A stretch of DNA of 64,000 bases from positions 1 to 64,000 of the forward strand of contig JADJEA010000023.1 in assembly GCA_016702415.1 (NCBI GenBank). The letters run 5' to 3'. The DNA comes from Nostocoides sp. GTDB taxonomy: Bacteria; Actinomycetota; Actinomycetes; Actinomycetales; Dermatophilaceae. The notes beneath the pieces are model-generated. The model saw nothing but the letters and a program-made list of their open reading frames with translations, ran no database searches and was not told where the DNA came from. This document shows, piece by piece, positions 19,409 to 28,918 of the stretch (positions are counted from its first letter, which is position 1; each line of letters begins with the position of its first letter). Position numbers and translations under genes: made by a program.

Positions 19409-20176
19409 ATGGCCCAGAACCGACCCGACTCACCGCGGGACTCCCGCAGCGCCAAGATCCAGGCCGCGCAGAAGGCCGGCCCGTCTGCGGGAGCCAGCCG
19501 GATGACGATCGCCGCGATCGTGTTCATCGTCGCGGTCATCGCCGTCGTGGGTGGGGTCATCCTCACCCAGAAGTCCTCGGAAAAGAAGGCCGCGGCGGGG
19601 GGCAACTCCGTGCCCACCGGGGCCAGCGCGACGGCCGGGTACCCGGGCAACACCGGCGTCACGCTGGTTTCGGGCGCGCCCACCCTCGCCCTCTATGAGG
19701 ACTTCCAGTGCCCCAACTGCGCGCTCTTCGAGAAGACCTTCGGCCCGACCATCAAGGAACTCGCCGGTGCCGGCAAGGTCAAGCTCGAGTACCACATCCT
19801 CAACTTCCTCGACGATAGCGGTGGCAACCAGTCGACCACCGTGGCCAATGGCGTGTTCTGTGCCGCGGACGCGGGGAGATTCCAGGCGTTCCACGACGCG
19901 GCCTTCGTCGGGCAGTTCCCCGAGGGTCAGAATGTCACCGTCGACGACATCACGAAGTTCGCCGAGACCGCGGGGCTGAGTGGAGACTCCCTGAGCACCT
20001 GGAAGACCTGCGTCAAGGCCGGGAAGTACACCAAGTTCATCACCGACACCAATGACGCCGCCTTCAAGATCTCGGGTTTCCGCGGCACCCCCACCGTCAT
20101 CCTCAACGGCAAGACGCTCGAGCTGAGTACGCCGGAGTCACTGGCAGCCGCCGTGCAGGCGGCGACCACCAAGTAG
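19409..20176 (+). CDS. membrane-anchored DsbA-like thioredoxin-fold protein 2
   Basis: 255 residues, a tandem paralogue of the preceding gene with the same architecture: N-terminal SRSAKIQAAQKAG, signal anchor (MTIAAIVFIVAVIAVVGGVIL), CxxC motif CPNC in YEDFQCPNCALFE, helical insert (FCAADAGRFQAFHDAAF), cis-Pro loop GTPTVILNGK. The different dipeptide inside CxxC (Pro-Asn here, Pro-Gly in copy 1) suggests different redox potentials. An AAGGACGACGAGC ribosome site precedes ATG. Confidence 0.9.
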   Translation: MAQNRPDSPRDSRSAKIQAAQKAGPSAGASRMTIAAIVFIVAVIAVVGGVILTQKSSEKKAAAGGNSVPTGASATAGYPGNTGVTLVSGAPTLALYEDFQCPNCALFEKTFGPTIKELAGAGKVKLEYHILNFLDDSGGNQSTTVANGVFCAADAGRFQAFHDAAFVGQFPEGQNVTVDDITKFAETAGLSGDSLSTWKTCVKAGKYTKFITDTNDAAFKISGFRGTPTVILNGKTLELSTPESLAAAVQAATTK

Positions 20177-20183
20177 CCGACCC

Positions 20184-21071
20184 GTGACGATCGCGCATCT
20201 GCCCACCGCCATCCCTAGCCCCACCGTCGGGGCCCTCCACATCGGCCCGCTCGCCCTGCGGGGCTATGCCCTGTGCATCCTCACCGGGATCGTCGTCGCG
20301 ATCTGGGTCGCCGGTCGCCGACTCCACCACCGGGGACTGCCGTCGACGGCGGCGCTGGACGTCGCGATGTGGGCGGTGCCCTTCGGCATCGTTGGCGCGC
20401 GCATCTATCACGTGATCACCTCGCCGCAGGCGTATTTCGGGCCCGGTGGCAATCCGTGGGCGGCATTCGAGATCTGGCGCGGGGGCCTCGGGGTCTGGGG
20501 GGCCATCGCCCTCGGTGCGGTCGGCGCGGCGATCGGCTCCCGTCGCGCCGGGATCACCCTCGGTGACTTTGCCGACGCGGCCGCCCCCGGCATCCTCATG
20601 GCCCAGGCGATCGGCCGCTGGGGCAATTGGTTCAACAACGAGCTCTACGGGCGGGAGACGTCGTTGCCCTGGGGACTGACCATCCACGCGTGGGATCTCG
20701 AGGCGGGACGGGCGGTCGTGGGGCCGGACGGGAAGGCCGTCGTGCTGGGGACCTTCCATCCGATCTTCCTCTACGAGTTCCTCTTCTGCATGGCCCTGGC
20801 TCTGGTCCTCATCTGGGTCGACGCGCACCGGCCGCTCGCCCGCGGTCAGGTGTTCGCCCTGTATGTCGCGGGCTACCCCCTCGGCCGGCTCGTCCTCGAG
20901 GAGATGCGCACCGACGAGGCGAACATCATCCTCGGGCAGCGTCTCAACGTCTGGACAAGCCTGATCGTCTTCGCCCTCGGGGTCACCCTGTATGTCGTGT
21001 TCGGACGCCGCGGGCAGCGCTCGACGACCCCGGTCAGTCCGAATGGCGAGAAGATTGCGCTCACATCGTAG
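20184..21071 (+). CDS. lgt: prolipoprotein diacylglyceryl transferase
   Basis: Transfers diacylglycerol from phosphatidylglycerol to lipoprotein precursors; inner-membrane enzyme. 295 residues, GTG start 8 nt after the dsbA-like stop. Family signatures GARIYHV, the Lgt signature GRWGNWFNNELYG (catalytic Arg and Asn), and HPIFLYE are present with about seven membrane segments. A short tail follows the last helix. Confidence 0.95.
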   Translation: MTIAHLPTAIPSPTVGALHIGPLALRGYALCILTGIVVAIWVAGRRLHHRGLPSTAALDVAMWAVPFGIVGARIYHVITSPQAYFGPGGNPWAAFEIWRGGLGVWGAIALGAVGAAIGSRRAGITLGDFADAAAPGILMAQAIGRWGNWFNNELYGRETSLPWGLTIHAWDLEAGRAVVGPDGKAVVLGTFHPIFLYEFLFCMALALVLIWVDAHRPLARGQVFALYVAGYPLGRLVLEEMRTDEANIILGQRLNVWTSLIVFALGVTLYVVFGRRGQRSTTPVSPNGEKIALTS

Positions 21072-21084
21072 GACGGCGGTCTGC

Positions 21085-21090
21085 TAGTCT
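21085..21090 (+). promoter_or_regulatory. -10 element of gltB promoter
   Basis: TAGTCT ends 6 nt before GTG 21097. It either makes gltB leaderless at 21097 or gives a ~90-nt leader for an internal GTG at 21187, which has AGGACGG about 8 nt upstream. Confidence 0.5.
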
Positions 21091-21096
21091 GCGCCC

Positions 21097-24000
21097 GTGG
21101 CCGGCGCCGTCCACCCCCTCCCGGTCCGCCGGGATGACACCTTCGAACCCGGCCCTGCGGCCGCCTTTCCCAGGACGGTGACGTCAGTGACTTCTGTGCC
21201 CTTCAGCGCCCTGCCGAGCGACACCGGTCTCTATCGCGGTGAGTATGAGCACGACGCCTGTGGCGTCGCCATGGTCGCGACGCTGCGGGGGACCCCCGGA
21301 CACGACATCGTCCGCCACGCCCTGATCGCCCTGACCAATCTCGATCACCGTGGCGCGACCGGTGCCGACCCGCTCGTCGGTGACGGGGCCGGCCTGCTCA
21401 GCCAGGTCCCGGACGCCTTCCTCCGGGCCGTCGTCCCCTTCACCCTCCCCGCCAGGGGCGCGTATGCCGTGGGCATGGTCTTCCTCCCCGTCGCCGCCGA
21501 CGCCCGCGCCGAGGCCGTCGCCCGCATCGAGGACCTCGCCGCCGAGGAGGGGCTGACCGTGCTCGGGTGGCGCGATGTCCCCCACCTGCCCGATCTCGTC
21601 GGTGCCACCGCGCGCGCCTGCATGCCCCACTTCGCGCAACTCTTCGTCACCGCCGCGGACGGGGCGGTGCGCGGCATACATCTGGACCGGCGGGCGTACT
21701 GCCTGCGCAAGCGGGCCGAACGGGACCTCGAGGTCTACTTCGCGTCCCTCTCCGCGCGCACCCTCGTCTACAAGGGGATGCTGACGACCGGGCAGCTCGA
21801 GCCCTTCTTCCCGGACCTGTCGGATGAGCGTTTCGTCACCGAACTCGCCCTCGTCCACTCGCGCTTCTCGACCAACACCTTCCCGAGCTGGCCGCTCTCG
21901 CATCCCTACCGCCTGATCGCCCACAACGGCGAGATCAATACGGTCAAGGGCAACCGCAACTGGATGGCGGCCCGGGAGTCGCAGTTGGCCTCCGACCTGC
22001 TCCCCGGCGACCTGTCCCGCCTCTTCCCGATCTGCCCGCCGGGACAATCGGATTCGGCGTCCTTCGACGAGGTCCTCGAACTGCTCCACCTCGGCGGTCG
22101 CTCGCTGCAGCACGCCGTCCTGATGATGATCCCCGAGGCGTGGGAGAACCACGAGGAGATGGACCCCGATCGCCGGGCGTTCTATGAGTTCCACTCGATG
22201 TTCATGGAGCCGTGGGATGGCCCCGCGTGCATCACCTTCACGGACGGGACTGTCATCGGGGCGGTCCTGGACCGCAACGGGCTGCGCCCCGGCCGCTACT
22301 GGGTGACCGAGGACGGCCTTGTGGTCCTGGCCTCGGAGGCGGGGGTCCTCGACATCGCCCCCGAGCGCGTCGTGCGCAAGGGGCGGCTGCAGCCGGGACG
22401 GATGTTCCTCGTCGACACCGCGCAGGGGCGCATCGTCGAGGACGAGGAGGTCAAGTCCGGCTTGGCGACCCAGCTGCCGTATGCCGACTGGCTCCACGCC
22501 GGTCTGATCCACCTGGACCAGTTGCCCGAGCGCGAGCACATCGTCCACACCGCGAAGTCGGTCCAACGTCGGCAGCAGACCTTCGGCTACACCCAGGAAG
22601 AGTTGCGCCTCATCCTCGCCCCGATGGCCCGCACCGGGGGCGAGGCCCTCGGCTCAATGGGGACGGACAGCCCGATCGCCGTCCTGTCGGAGAAGCCGCG
22701 CATGCTCTTCGACTACTTCACCCAACAGTTCGCCCAGGTGACCAACCCGCCGCTCGATGCGATCCGGGAGGAACTCGTCACCTCGCTGGGGACCTCCGTC
22801 GGCCCCGAGGGCAACCTCCTGACGGCGACACCCGCCCACGCGCGCCAGCTCGTCCTCGACTTCCCGGTCATCGACAACGACCAGCTCGCCAAGATCATCC
22901 GGATCAACGCCGACGGCGACCTGCCCGGCTATGCGACCGTCGTCGTCAAGGGCCGGTATGACGTTCACGGCGGCGCCGCCGCGCTCCAGGCCCGGCTCGA
23001 GGCGATCTTCGCGGAGGTTTCCGCCGCCATCGCCGACGGCGCCCGCTTCGTCGTCCTCTCCGACCGCGACAGCAACCGCGACCTCGCACCGATCCCGTCG
23101 CTGCTGCTCTGCTCCGCCGTCCACCACCACCTCATCCGCGAGAAGACCCGCACCCAGGTCGGTCTCGTCATCGAGGCGGGCGACGTCCGCGAGGTCCACC
23201 ACGTCGCGCTCCTGGTCGGGTACGGCGCGGCGGCCGTCAACCCCTATCTGGCCATGGAGTCGGTGGAGGACCTGGTCCGTTCCGGCGCCCTGACCGGAGT
23301 GACGGGGGAGAAGGCCGTCAAGAACCTCATCAAGGCGCTCGGCAAGGGCGTCCTGAAGGTCATGTCCAAGATGGGAATCTCGACGGTCGCGTCCTATCGC
23401 GGGGCTCAGGTCTTCGAGGCGATCGGCCTGTCGCAGGACCTCGTCGACCGCTACTTCACCGGCACGGTCTCGCAACTCGGTGGGGTCGGCCTCGACGTCC
23501 TCGCCGCGGAGTGCGCGGCGAGGCACAGCGCGGCATACCCCCCAGAAGGTGTGCGTATGCCGCACCGCACCCTCGGGGTAGGCGGCGAGTACCAGTGGCG
23601 CCGGGAAGGTGAGCCGCACCTCTTCGACCCCGAGACCGTCTTCCGGCTCCAGCACGCGACGCGGCAGCGGCGCTACGACATCTTCAAGCAGTACACCTCA
23701 CGCATCGATGAGCAGTCCGAGCGGCTCATGACGCTGCGCGGGCTCTTCCGGCTGGGCGGGGCGCACCCGCGGCCGCCGGTGCCGATCGAGGAGGTCGAGC
23801 CGGTCAGCGAGATCGTCAAGCGGTTCAACACCGGCGCGATGAGCTACGGCTCGATCAGCCTCGAGGCCCACCAGACCCTCGCGATCGCGATGAACCGGCT
23901 CGGCGGCCGGTCCAACACCGGCGAGGGTGGGGAGGATCTCGAGCGTCTCCTGGACCCCGAGCGCCGCTCTGCGATCAAGCAGGTCGCCTCCGGCCGGTTC

Positions 24001-25731
24001 GGTGTGACCTCCGCCTATCTCACCCACGCGGCCGACATCCAGATCAAGATGGCCCAGGGCGCCAAGCCGGGTGAGGGCGGTCAGCTGCCCGGACACAAGG
24101 TCTATCCCTGGGTGGCCAAGACCCGGAACTCGACCCCGGGGGTCGGCCTGATCTCTCCGCCGCCGCACCACGACATCTATTCGATCGAAGACCTTGCCCA
24201 ACTCATCCACGACCTCAAGAACGCCAATCCCGAGGCCCGGATCCACGTCAAGCTCGTCGCCGAAGTCGGGGTCGGCACGGTCGCGGCCGGGGTGTCCAAG
24301 GCCCACTCCGATGTCGTCCTCATCTCCGGCCACGACGGCGGAACGGGCGCCTCGCCCCTGACCTCCCTCAAGCACGCCGGGGGTCCGTGGGAACTCGGGC
24401 TGGCCGAGACCCAGCAAACCCTCGTCCTCAACGGCCTGCGCGACCGGATCGTCGTCCAGGTCGACGGCCAGCTCAAGACCGGCCGCGACGTCGTCATCGC
24501 GGCGCTCCTGGGAGCCGAGGAGTTCGGGTTCGCGACGGCGCCGCTGGTGGTCAGCGGGTGCATCATGATGCGGGTCTGCCATCTCGACACCTGCCCCGTC
24601 GGGGTCGCGACCCAGAACCCGCAACTGCGGGCCCGGTTCAGCGGGAAGCCCGAGTTCGTCGAGACCTTTTTCGAGTATGTCGCGGAGGAGGTCCGCGAGC
24701 ACCTCGCCGCGCTCGGCTTCCGCACCATCGCCGAGGCGGTGGGCCAGGTCGCCGCCATCGACACCAGCGCTGCGGTGGCGCACTGGAAGGCCAGCGGCCT
24801 CGACCTCGCGCCCATCCTCCGCGAGGCCGTCCCCGCGGAGGGGACCACGCGCTACCAGAGCGTGAGCCAGGACCATGGCCTGGAGAAGGCCCTCGACCAT
24901 CAGCTCATCGCGCTCGCCCGGCCGGCCCTCGACGACGGCGAGGTCGCGCGGGGGAGTCTCGGCATACGGAATGTCAACCGGACCGTCGGGACCCTCCTGG
25001 GGCACGAGGTGACCAAACGCTTCGTCGGGGGATTGCCCGACGGGAGCATCGACATCACGCTCACCGGGTCCGCGGGCCAGTCCTTCGGGGCTTTCCTTCC
25101 CGCCGGAATCACCCTGCGGCTCGTCGGCGACGCCAACGACTATGTCGGCAAGGGCCTCTCCGGTGGCCGGGTGGTCGTGCGGCCCGACGACGCCGCGCAC
25201 TTCGTCGCCGAGTCCAATGTCATCGCCGGCAATGTCATCGGGTATGGCGCGACCCTCGGCGAGATCTTCCTGCGCGGGATCGTCGGCGAGCGCTTCTGCG
25301 TCCGCAACTCCGGCGCGACCGCCGTGGTCGAGGGCGTCGGCGACCACGGGTGCGAGTACATGACCGGCGGGACGGTGCTCGTCCTGGGACCCATCGGGCG
25401 GAATTTCGCGGCCGGGATGAGCGGCGGCTACGCCTATGTCCTCGACCTGCCCGAGCACCGGGTCAACCGGGAACTCGTCGACATCCTGCCCCTGCGGCCA
25501 CAGGACGCCGAGGTGGTCGCGACCCTGCTGATGAAGCACCACGAGCACACCGGGTCGGCCGTCGCGGCGGGCCTGCTCGCCCAGTGGCCGGACTCGGCTC
25601 AGCGCTTCTCGCTGGTCCTGCCCCGGGACTACCAACGCGTCCTCGACGTGCGCGCGGGCGCGCTGGCCGAGGGCCTCGACCTCGATGGCGACATCGTCTG
25701 GAACCGGATCATGGAGGCTTCCCGTGGCTGA
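21097..25731 (+). CDS. gltB: glutamate synthase (NADPH) large subunit
   Basis: Transfers glutamine amide nitrogen to 2-oxoglutarate. 1544 residues from GTG 21097. The class II amidotransferase domain starts at the nucleophile Cys55 (EHDACGVAM); the preceding residues are a cleaved propeptide. RFSTNTFPSW and HNGEINT belong to this domain. The FMN/synthase domain has ARIHVKLVAEVGVGTVAAGV and SGHDGGTGASPL; the 3Fe-4S cluster motif is C1155-x5-C1161-x4-C1166 (CIMMRVCHLDTCPVGV); a beta-helix C-terminal domain follows (GGRVVVRPDD, GATAVVEGVGDHGCEYMTGG). The last 8 bp overlap gltD. A start at 21187 is also possible, giving 1514 residues and a shorter propeptide. Confidence 0.96.
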   Translation: MAGAVHPLPVRRDDTFEPGPAAAFPRTVTSVTSVPFSALPSDTGLYRGEYEHDACGVAMVATLRGTPGHDIVRHALIALTNLDHRGATGADPLVGDGAGLLSQVPDAFLRAVVPFTLPARGAYAVGMVFLPVAADARAEAVARIEDLAAEEGLTVLGWRDVPHLPDLVGATARACMPHFAQLFVTAADGAVRGIHLDRRAYCLRKRAERDLEVYFASLSARTLVYKGMLTTGQLEPFFPDLSDERFVTELALVHSRFSTNTFPSWPLSHPYRLIAHNGEINTVKGNRNWMAARESQLASDLLPGDLSRLFPICPPGQSDSASFDEVLELLHLGGRSLQHAVLMMIPEAWENHEEMDPDRRAFYEFHSMFMEPWDGPACITFTDGTVIGAVLDRNGLRPGRYWVTEDGLVVLASEAGVLDIAPERVVRKGRLQPGRMFLVDTAQGRIVEDEEVKSGLATQLPYADWLHAGLIHLDQLPEREHIVHTAKSVQRRQQTFGYTQEELRLILAPMARTGGEALGSMGTDSPIAVLSEKPRMLFDYFTQQFAQVTNPPLDAIREELVTSLGTSVGPEGNLLTATPAHARQLVLDFPVIDNDQLAKIIRINADGDLPGYATVVVKGRYDVHGGAAALQARLEAIFAEVSAAIADGARFVVLSDRDSNRDLAPIPSLLLCSAVHHHLIREKTRTQVGLVIEAGDVREVHHVALLVGYGAAAVNPYLAMESVEDLVRSGALTGVTGEKAVKNLIKALGKGVLKVMSKMGISTVASYRGAQVFEAIGLSQDLVDRYFTGTVSQLGGVGLDVLAAECAARHSAAYPPEGVRMPHRTLGVGGEYQWRREGEPHLFDPETVFRLQHATRQRRYDIFKQYTSRIDEQSERLMTLRGLFRLGGAHPRPPVPIEEVEPVSEIVKRFNTGAMSYGSISLEAHQTLAIAMNRLGGRSNTGEGGEDLERLLDPERRSAIKQVASGRFGVTSAYLTHAADIQIKMAQGAKPGEGGQLPGHKVYPWVAKTRNSTPGVGLISPPPHHDIYSIEDLAQLIHDLKNANPEARIHVKLVAEVGVGTVAAGVSKAHSDVVLISGHDGGTGASPLTSLKHAGGPWELGLAETQQTLVLNGLRDRIVVQVDGQLKTGRDVVIAALLGAEEFGFATAPLVVSGCIMMRVCHLDTCPVGVATQNPQLRARFSGKPEFVETFFEYVAEEVREHLAALGFRTIAEAVGQVAAIDTSAAVAHWKASGLDLAPILREAVPAEGTTRYQSVSQDHGLEKALDHQLIALARPALDDGEVARGSLGIRNVNRTVGTLLGHEVTKRFVGGLPDGSIDITLTGSAGQSFGAFLPAGITLRLVGDANDYVGKGLSGGRVVVRPDDAAHFVAESNVIAGNVIGYGATLGEIFLRGIVGERFCVRNSGATAVVEGVGDHGCEYMTGGTVLVLGPIGRNFAAGMSGGYAYVLDLPEHRVNRELVDILPLRPQDAEVVATLLMKHHEHTGSAVAAGLLAQWPDSAQRFSLVLPRDYQRVLDVRAGALAEGLDLDGDIVWNRIMEASRG

Positions 25732-27181
25732 CCCGCAAGGCTTTCTCACCATCCGCGACCGGGAACTGCCGGCGCGCCGGCCGGTGCCGGTGCGGATCCT
25801 CGACTGGAACGAGGTCTACGAGCCGACCGATGTCGCGATGGTCCAGCGCCAGGCCGGGCGCTGCATGGATTGCGGAATCCCGTTCTGCCACAGCGGATGC
25901 CCGCTGGGCAACCTCATCCCGGAGTGGAACGACCTGGCCTGGAAGGGTGACTGGCGCGAGGCGATCGAGCGCCTGCACGCGACCAACAACTTCCCGGAGT
26001 TCACCGGGCGGCTCTGCCCGGCCCCGTGCGAGACGGCCTGCGTCCTGGGAATCAACCAGCCCGCCGTGACGATCAAGCAGGTGGAGGTCACGACCATCGA
26101 CCGGGCGTGGGCGGCCGGCACGGTGACGCCGCAGCCTCCCGAGCGGCTGACCGGCAAGACGGTCGCCGTGGTCGGGTCCGGCCCGGCCGGCCTGGCCGCG
26201 GCGCAGCAGCTGACCCGGGTCGGGCACACCGTGGCGGTCTACGAGCGGGCCGATCGCCCGGGCGGACTGCTGCGCTACGGCATCCCCGAGTTCAAGATGG
26301 AGAAGTCCGTCCTCGACCGGCGCCTGGCCCAGATGGAGGCGGAGGGCACCCGCTTCCGGTGCGGGGTCGCCGTCGGCGACAGCGTCACCGGTCGTCAACT
26401 GCGCGATCGGTATGACGCGGTCGTCCTCGCGATCGGCGCCACCCGCCCGCGCGACCTCGACGTCCCCGGGCGGCAGGCGGGCGGAGTCCTCCAGGCGATG
26501 GACTTCCTTCCCCCCGCCAACCGGGCGAGCCTGGGCGAGCGCGTCGCGGGGCAGGTCACGGCATACGGCAAGGACGTCATCGTCATCGGTGGCGGCGACA
26601 CCGGTGCCGACTGCATCGGGACCTCACACCGCCAAGGTGCGCGGTCGGTGACGAGCCTGGAGATCATGCCGCAGCCGGGGCCGGAGCGGCCGGCGGGGCA
26701 GCCATGGCCGACGTACCCGATGATCTTCCGGGTCGCCAGCGCTCACGAGGAGGGTGGCGAGCGGCTCTACGCGATCACCGCGACCGAGATCCTCGCGGAC
26801 GCGGCCGGGCAGGTCAGCGGCCTGCGGGTCGCCGATGTCCGGATGGGTGAGCGCGGGTTCGAGACGGTCGAGGGCACCGAGCGGGTATTGCCGGCTCAAC
26901 TGGTGTTGCTCGCGATGGGCTTCCTCGGTCCGCAGCAGGAAGGGCTGGTCGAGCAAATCGGCGTCCGGCTGGATGCCCGCGGAAATATCGAGCGCGACCG
27001 CGAGTTCATGACGTCCGTCCCCGGGGTCTTCGTCGCCGGGGACGCCGGTCGTGGCCAGTCGCTCATCGTGTGGGCCATCGCCGAGGGGCGGTCCGCCGCC
27101 CGCGGGGTGGACGCCTACCTCATGGGCAGCTCGCAGCTACCCCGTCCGATCAACCCGACCGATCGTCCGCTCACGGTCTGA
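25724..27181 (+). CDS. gltD: glutamate synthase small subunit
   Basis: Passes electrons from NADPH through FAD and two 4Fe-4S clusters to GltB. 485 residues. Cys motifs CMDCGIPFCHSGCPLGN and CPAPCETACVLG bind the clusters; GSGPAGLAAAQQL is the FAD site, GGGDTGADC the NADPH site, and GDAGRGQSLIVWAIAEGR the C-terminal FAD contact. GTG 25724 has GGAGG 7 nt upstream inside the end of gltB, so the two are coupled. Confidence 0.96.
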   Translation: MADPQGFLTIRDRELPARRPVPVRILDWNEVYEPTDVAMVQRQAGRCMDCGIPFCHSGCPLGNLIPEWNDLAWKGDWREAIERLHATNNFPEFTGRLCPAPCETACVLGINQPAVTIKQVEVTTIDRAWAAGTVTPQPPERLTGKTVAVVGSGPAGLAAAQQLTRVGHTVAVYERADRPGGLLRYGIPEFKMEKSVLDRRLAQMEAEGTRFRCGVAVGDSVTGRQLRDRYDAVVLAIGATRPRDLDVPGRQAGGVLQAMDFLPPANRASLGERVAGQVTAYGKDVIVIGGGDTGADCIGTSHRQGARSVTSLEIMPQPGPERPAGQPWPTYPMIFRVASAHEEGGERLYAITATEILADAAGQVSGLRVADVRMGERGFETVEGTERVLPAQLVLLAMGFLGPQQEGLVEQIGVRLDARGNIERDREFMTSVPGVFVAGDAGRGQSLIVWAIAEGRSAARGVDAYLMGSSQLPRPINPTDRPLTV

Positions 27182-27247
27182 CCGGTGCGCGGGCGGGGGC
27201 GGTGACGTCCCCCCGGACGGGGTGCCCGGGTGTGAGCCCTGTCACCT

Positions 27248-27271
27248 TGTAAGCGCTTACATAGATAGACT
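27248..27271 (+). promoter_or_regulatory. palindromic LacI-family-type operator and -10 box of pyk
   Basis: TGTAAGCGCTTACA (27248-27261) is a perfect 14-bp palindrome with the AAGCGCTT centre typical of LacI/GalR-family operators and close to the catabolite-responsive element consensus. It occupies the -35 region; TAGACT (27266-27271) is the -10, ending 6 nt before ATG 27278, so pyk should be leaderless. A regulator bound here would block polymerase. Which regulator is unknown. Confidence 0.65.
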
Positions 27272-27277
27272 GAAGCC

Positions 27278-28720
27278 ATGCGACACGCCAAGATCGTCTG
27301 CACGCTGGGCCCGAGCACCTCGACCCCGGAGCGCATCGAGCAACTCGTGGTCGCGGGCATGGATATCGCCCGGCTCAACCTCTCCCACGGGAGCTATGAG
27401 GACCACACGGCGGTCTATCAGGCGGTGCGCCGCGCCTCCAATGTCACCGGCCGGGCGGTCGGTGTCCTCGTCGACCTCCAAGGTCCCAAGATCCGCACGA
27501 CGAGGTTCAGCCATGGACCGGTCGAGCTCACGGCGGGAGCGACGTTCACGATCACGACGCGCGACGTCGACGGCGACCGCGACATCGTGGGGACGACCTA
27601 CAAGGGTCTGGCCGGCGACGTGAGCGTCGGTGACACCCTCCTCATCGACGACGGCAAGGTCGAACTCGTCGCGACCGAGGTCACCGACACCGACGTGGTC
27701 TGCACGGTGGTCGAGGGCGGGACCGTCTCCAACAACAAGGGCATCAATCTCCCGGGGGTCGCGGTCAGCGTCCCCGCCATGTCGGAGAAGGACGAGGCCG
27801 ACCTGCGCTGGGCCCTCAAGCTCACGGCCGACTGGATCGCGTTGTCGTTCGTCCGCAATGCCGACGACATCCGGCGGGTCCACGAGATCATGGACGAGGA
27901 AGGTGTCCGCCTCCCGGTCATGGCCAAGATCGAGAAGCCGCAGGCCGTCAAGAACCTCGATGAGATCGTCGAAGCCTTCGGCGGGATCATGGTCGCGCGC
28001 GGCGACCTCGGCGTCGAACTTCCGCTCGAGCAGGTGCCCCTGGTCCAAAAGCGCGCCATCGAGGTGGCCCGGCGCAATGCCAAGCCGGTCATCGTGGCGA
28101 CCCAGGTGCTGGAGTCGATGATCGAGAACCCCCGGCCGACCCGAGCCGAGGCCTCCGACGCCGCGAACGCCGTCCTCGACGGTGCCGACGCCCTCATGCT
28201 GTCGGGGGAGACCTCCATGGGTGCCCACCCGATCGAGGCCGTCACGACGATGGCCAAGATCATCGAGAACACCGAGGAGACCGGGTTCGACCGGATCGCG
28301 CCCCTGAACTTCCCCGCCCAGACGGTGTCGGGGGCGATCACCCGGGCCGCCGCCGACATCGCGACGACCGTGGGTGCCTCCTATCTGGTGACCTTCACCA
28401 CGAGCGGGGGCTCGGCGCGCGCGCTGGCGCGACTGCGTCCGCGGATGCCGATGCTCGCCTTCACCCCGCGCTCGGCCACCCGGTCGCAACTGGCCCTCAC
28501 CTGGGGGGTGGAGACATTCCTGGTGCCGAATGTGCGGCATACGGACGACATGGCACTCCAGGTCGACCACGCCTTGCTCGACCAGAGCCGCTGCCCGGAG
28601 GGCAGCCGGGTCGTCATCGCCGCCGGGTCGCCGCCCGGGGTCGAGGGCACGACGAACGCCCTGCGGGTCCACTGCGTCGGTGACGCGGTGCGCCGGATCG
28701 GTGCCTTCAGCGCGGGCTGA
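27278..28720 (+). CDS. pyk: pyruvate kinase
   Basis: Last step of glycolysis, PEP plus ADP to pyruvate plus ATP. 480 residues, starting MRHAKIVCTLGPS. Substrate and metal motifs: RLNLSHG, DLQGPKIRT, the active-site stretch MAKIEKPQAVKNLDEI, VARGDLGVELPLEQVP, SGETSMGAHPIEAV. The C-terminal domain (TTSGGSARALARLRPRMP) is complete. Leaderless promoter overlapped by a palindromic operator suggests carbon-source control. Confidence 0.96.
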   Translation: MRHAKIVCTLGPSTSTPERIEQLVVAGMDIARLNLSHGSYEDHTAVYQAVRRASNVTGRAVGVLVDLQGPKIRTTRFSHGPVELTAGATFTITTRDVDGDRDIVGTTYKGLAGDVSVGDTLLIDDGKVELVATEVTDTDVVCTVVEGGTVSNNKGINLPGVAVSVPAMSEKDEADLRWALKLTADWIALSFVRNADDIRRVHEIMDEEGVRLPVMAKIEKPQAVKNLDEIVEAFGGIMVARGDLGVELPLEQVPLVQKRAIEVARRNAKPVIVATQVLESMIENPRPTRAEASDAANAVLDGADALMLSGETSMGAHPIEAVTTMAKIIENTEETGFDRIAPLNFPAQTVSGAITRAAADIATTVGASYLVTFTTSGGSARALARLRPRMPMLAFTPRSATRSQLALTWGVETFLVPNVRHTDDMALQVDHALLDQSRCPEGSRVVIAAGSPPGVEGTTNALRVHCVGDAVRRIGAFSAG

Positions 28721-28785
28721 GCAAGTCCAGGCATCGGCCTCACCGGGCGGGTGGACAGCCCATGCCGGTATGCTGCACGGTGCTC

Positions 28786-28866
28786 GCCGGGATGGTGGAA
28801 TGGCAGACACGGCGCACTCAAAATGCGTTGCCGCAAGGCGTGCGGGTTCAAGTCCCGCTCCCGGCA
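28786..28866 (+). tRNA. tRNA-Leu (anticodon CAA)
   Basis: Acceptor stem GCCGGGA (28786-28792) pairs with TCCCGGC (28859-28865); discriminator A. Anticodon arm GCGCA-CTCAAAA-TGCGT gives anticodon CAA (reads UUG). T arm GCGGG-TTCAAGT-CCCGC is canonical, and a long variable arm (TGCCGCAAGGCG) fits a class II tRNA. CCA is not encoded. A TATGCT hexamer at 28769-28774 is a likely -10. Confidence 0.95.
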
Positions 28867-28870
28867 CCCC

Positions 28871-28896
28871 CTCGACCCCCACCCTCGGGGGTCGAG
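28871..28896 (+). terminator. terminator after tRNA-Leu
   Basis: Perfect 10-bp stem CTCGACCCCC / GGGGGTCGAG with a 6-nt loop, 4 nt after the tRNA. No long T run. Confidence 0.7.
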
Positions 28897-28918
28897 CAGT
28901 TCACCCGTGAGGATGGTC

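Noticed and set aside
23698..25752. 684-codon open frame on the minus strand opposite gltB
   Set aside because: Entirely antisense to conserved gltB sequence; its Gly/Asp/Arg-rich composition is what GC3 bias produces on the opposite strand, and no domain is visible.
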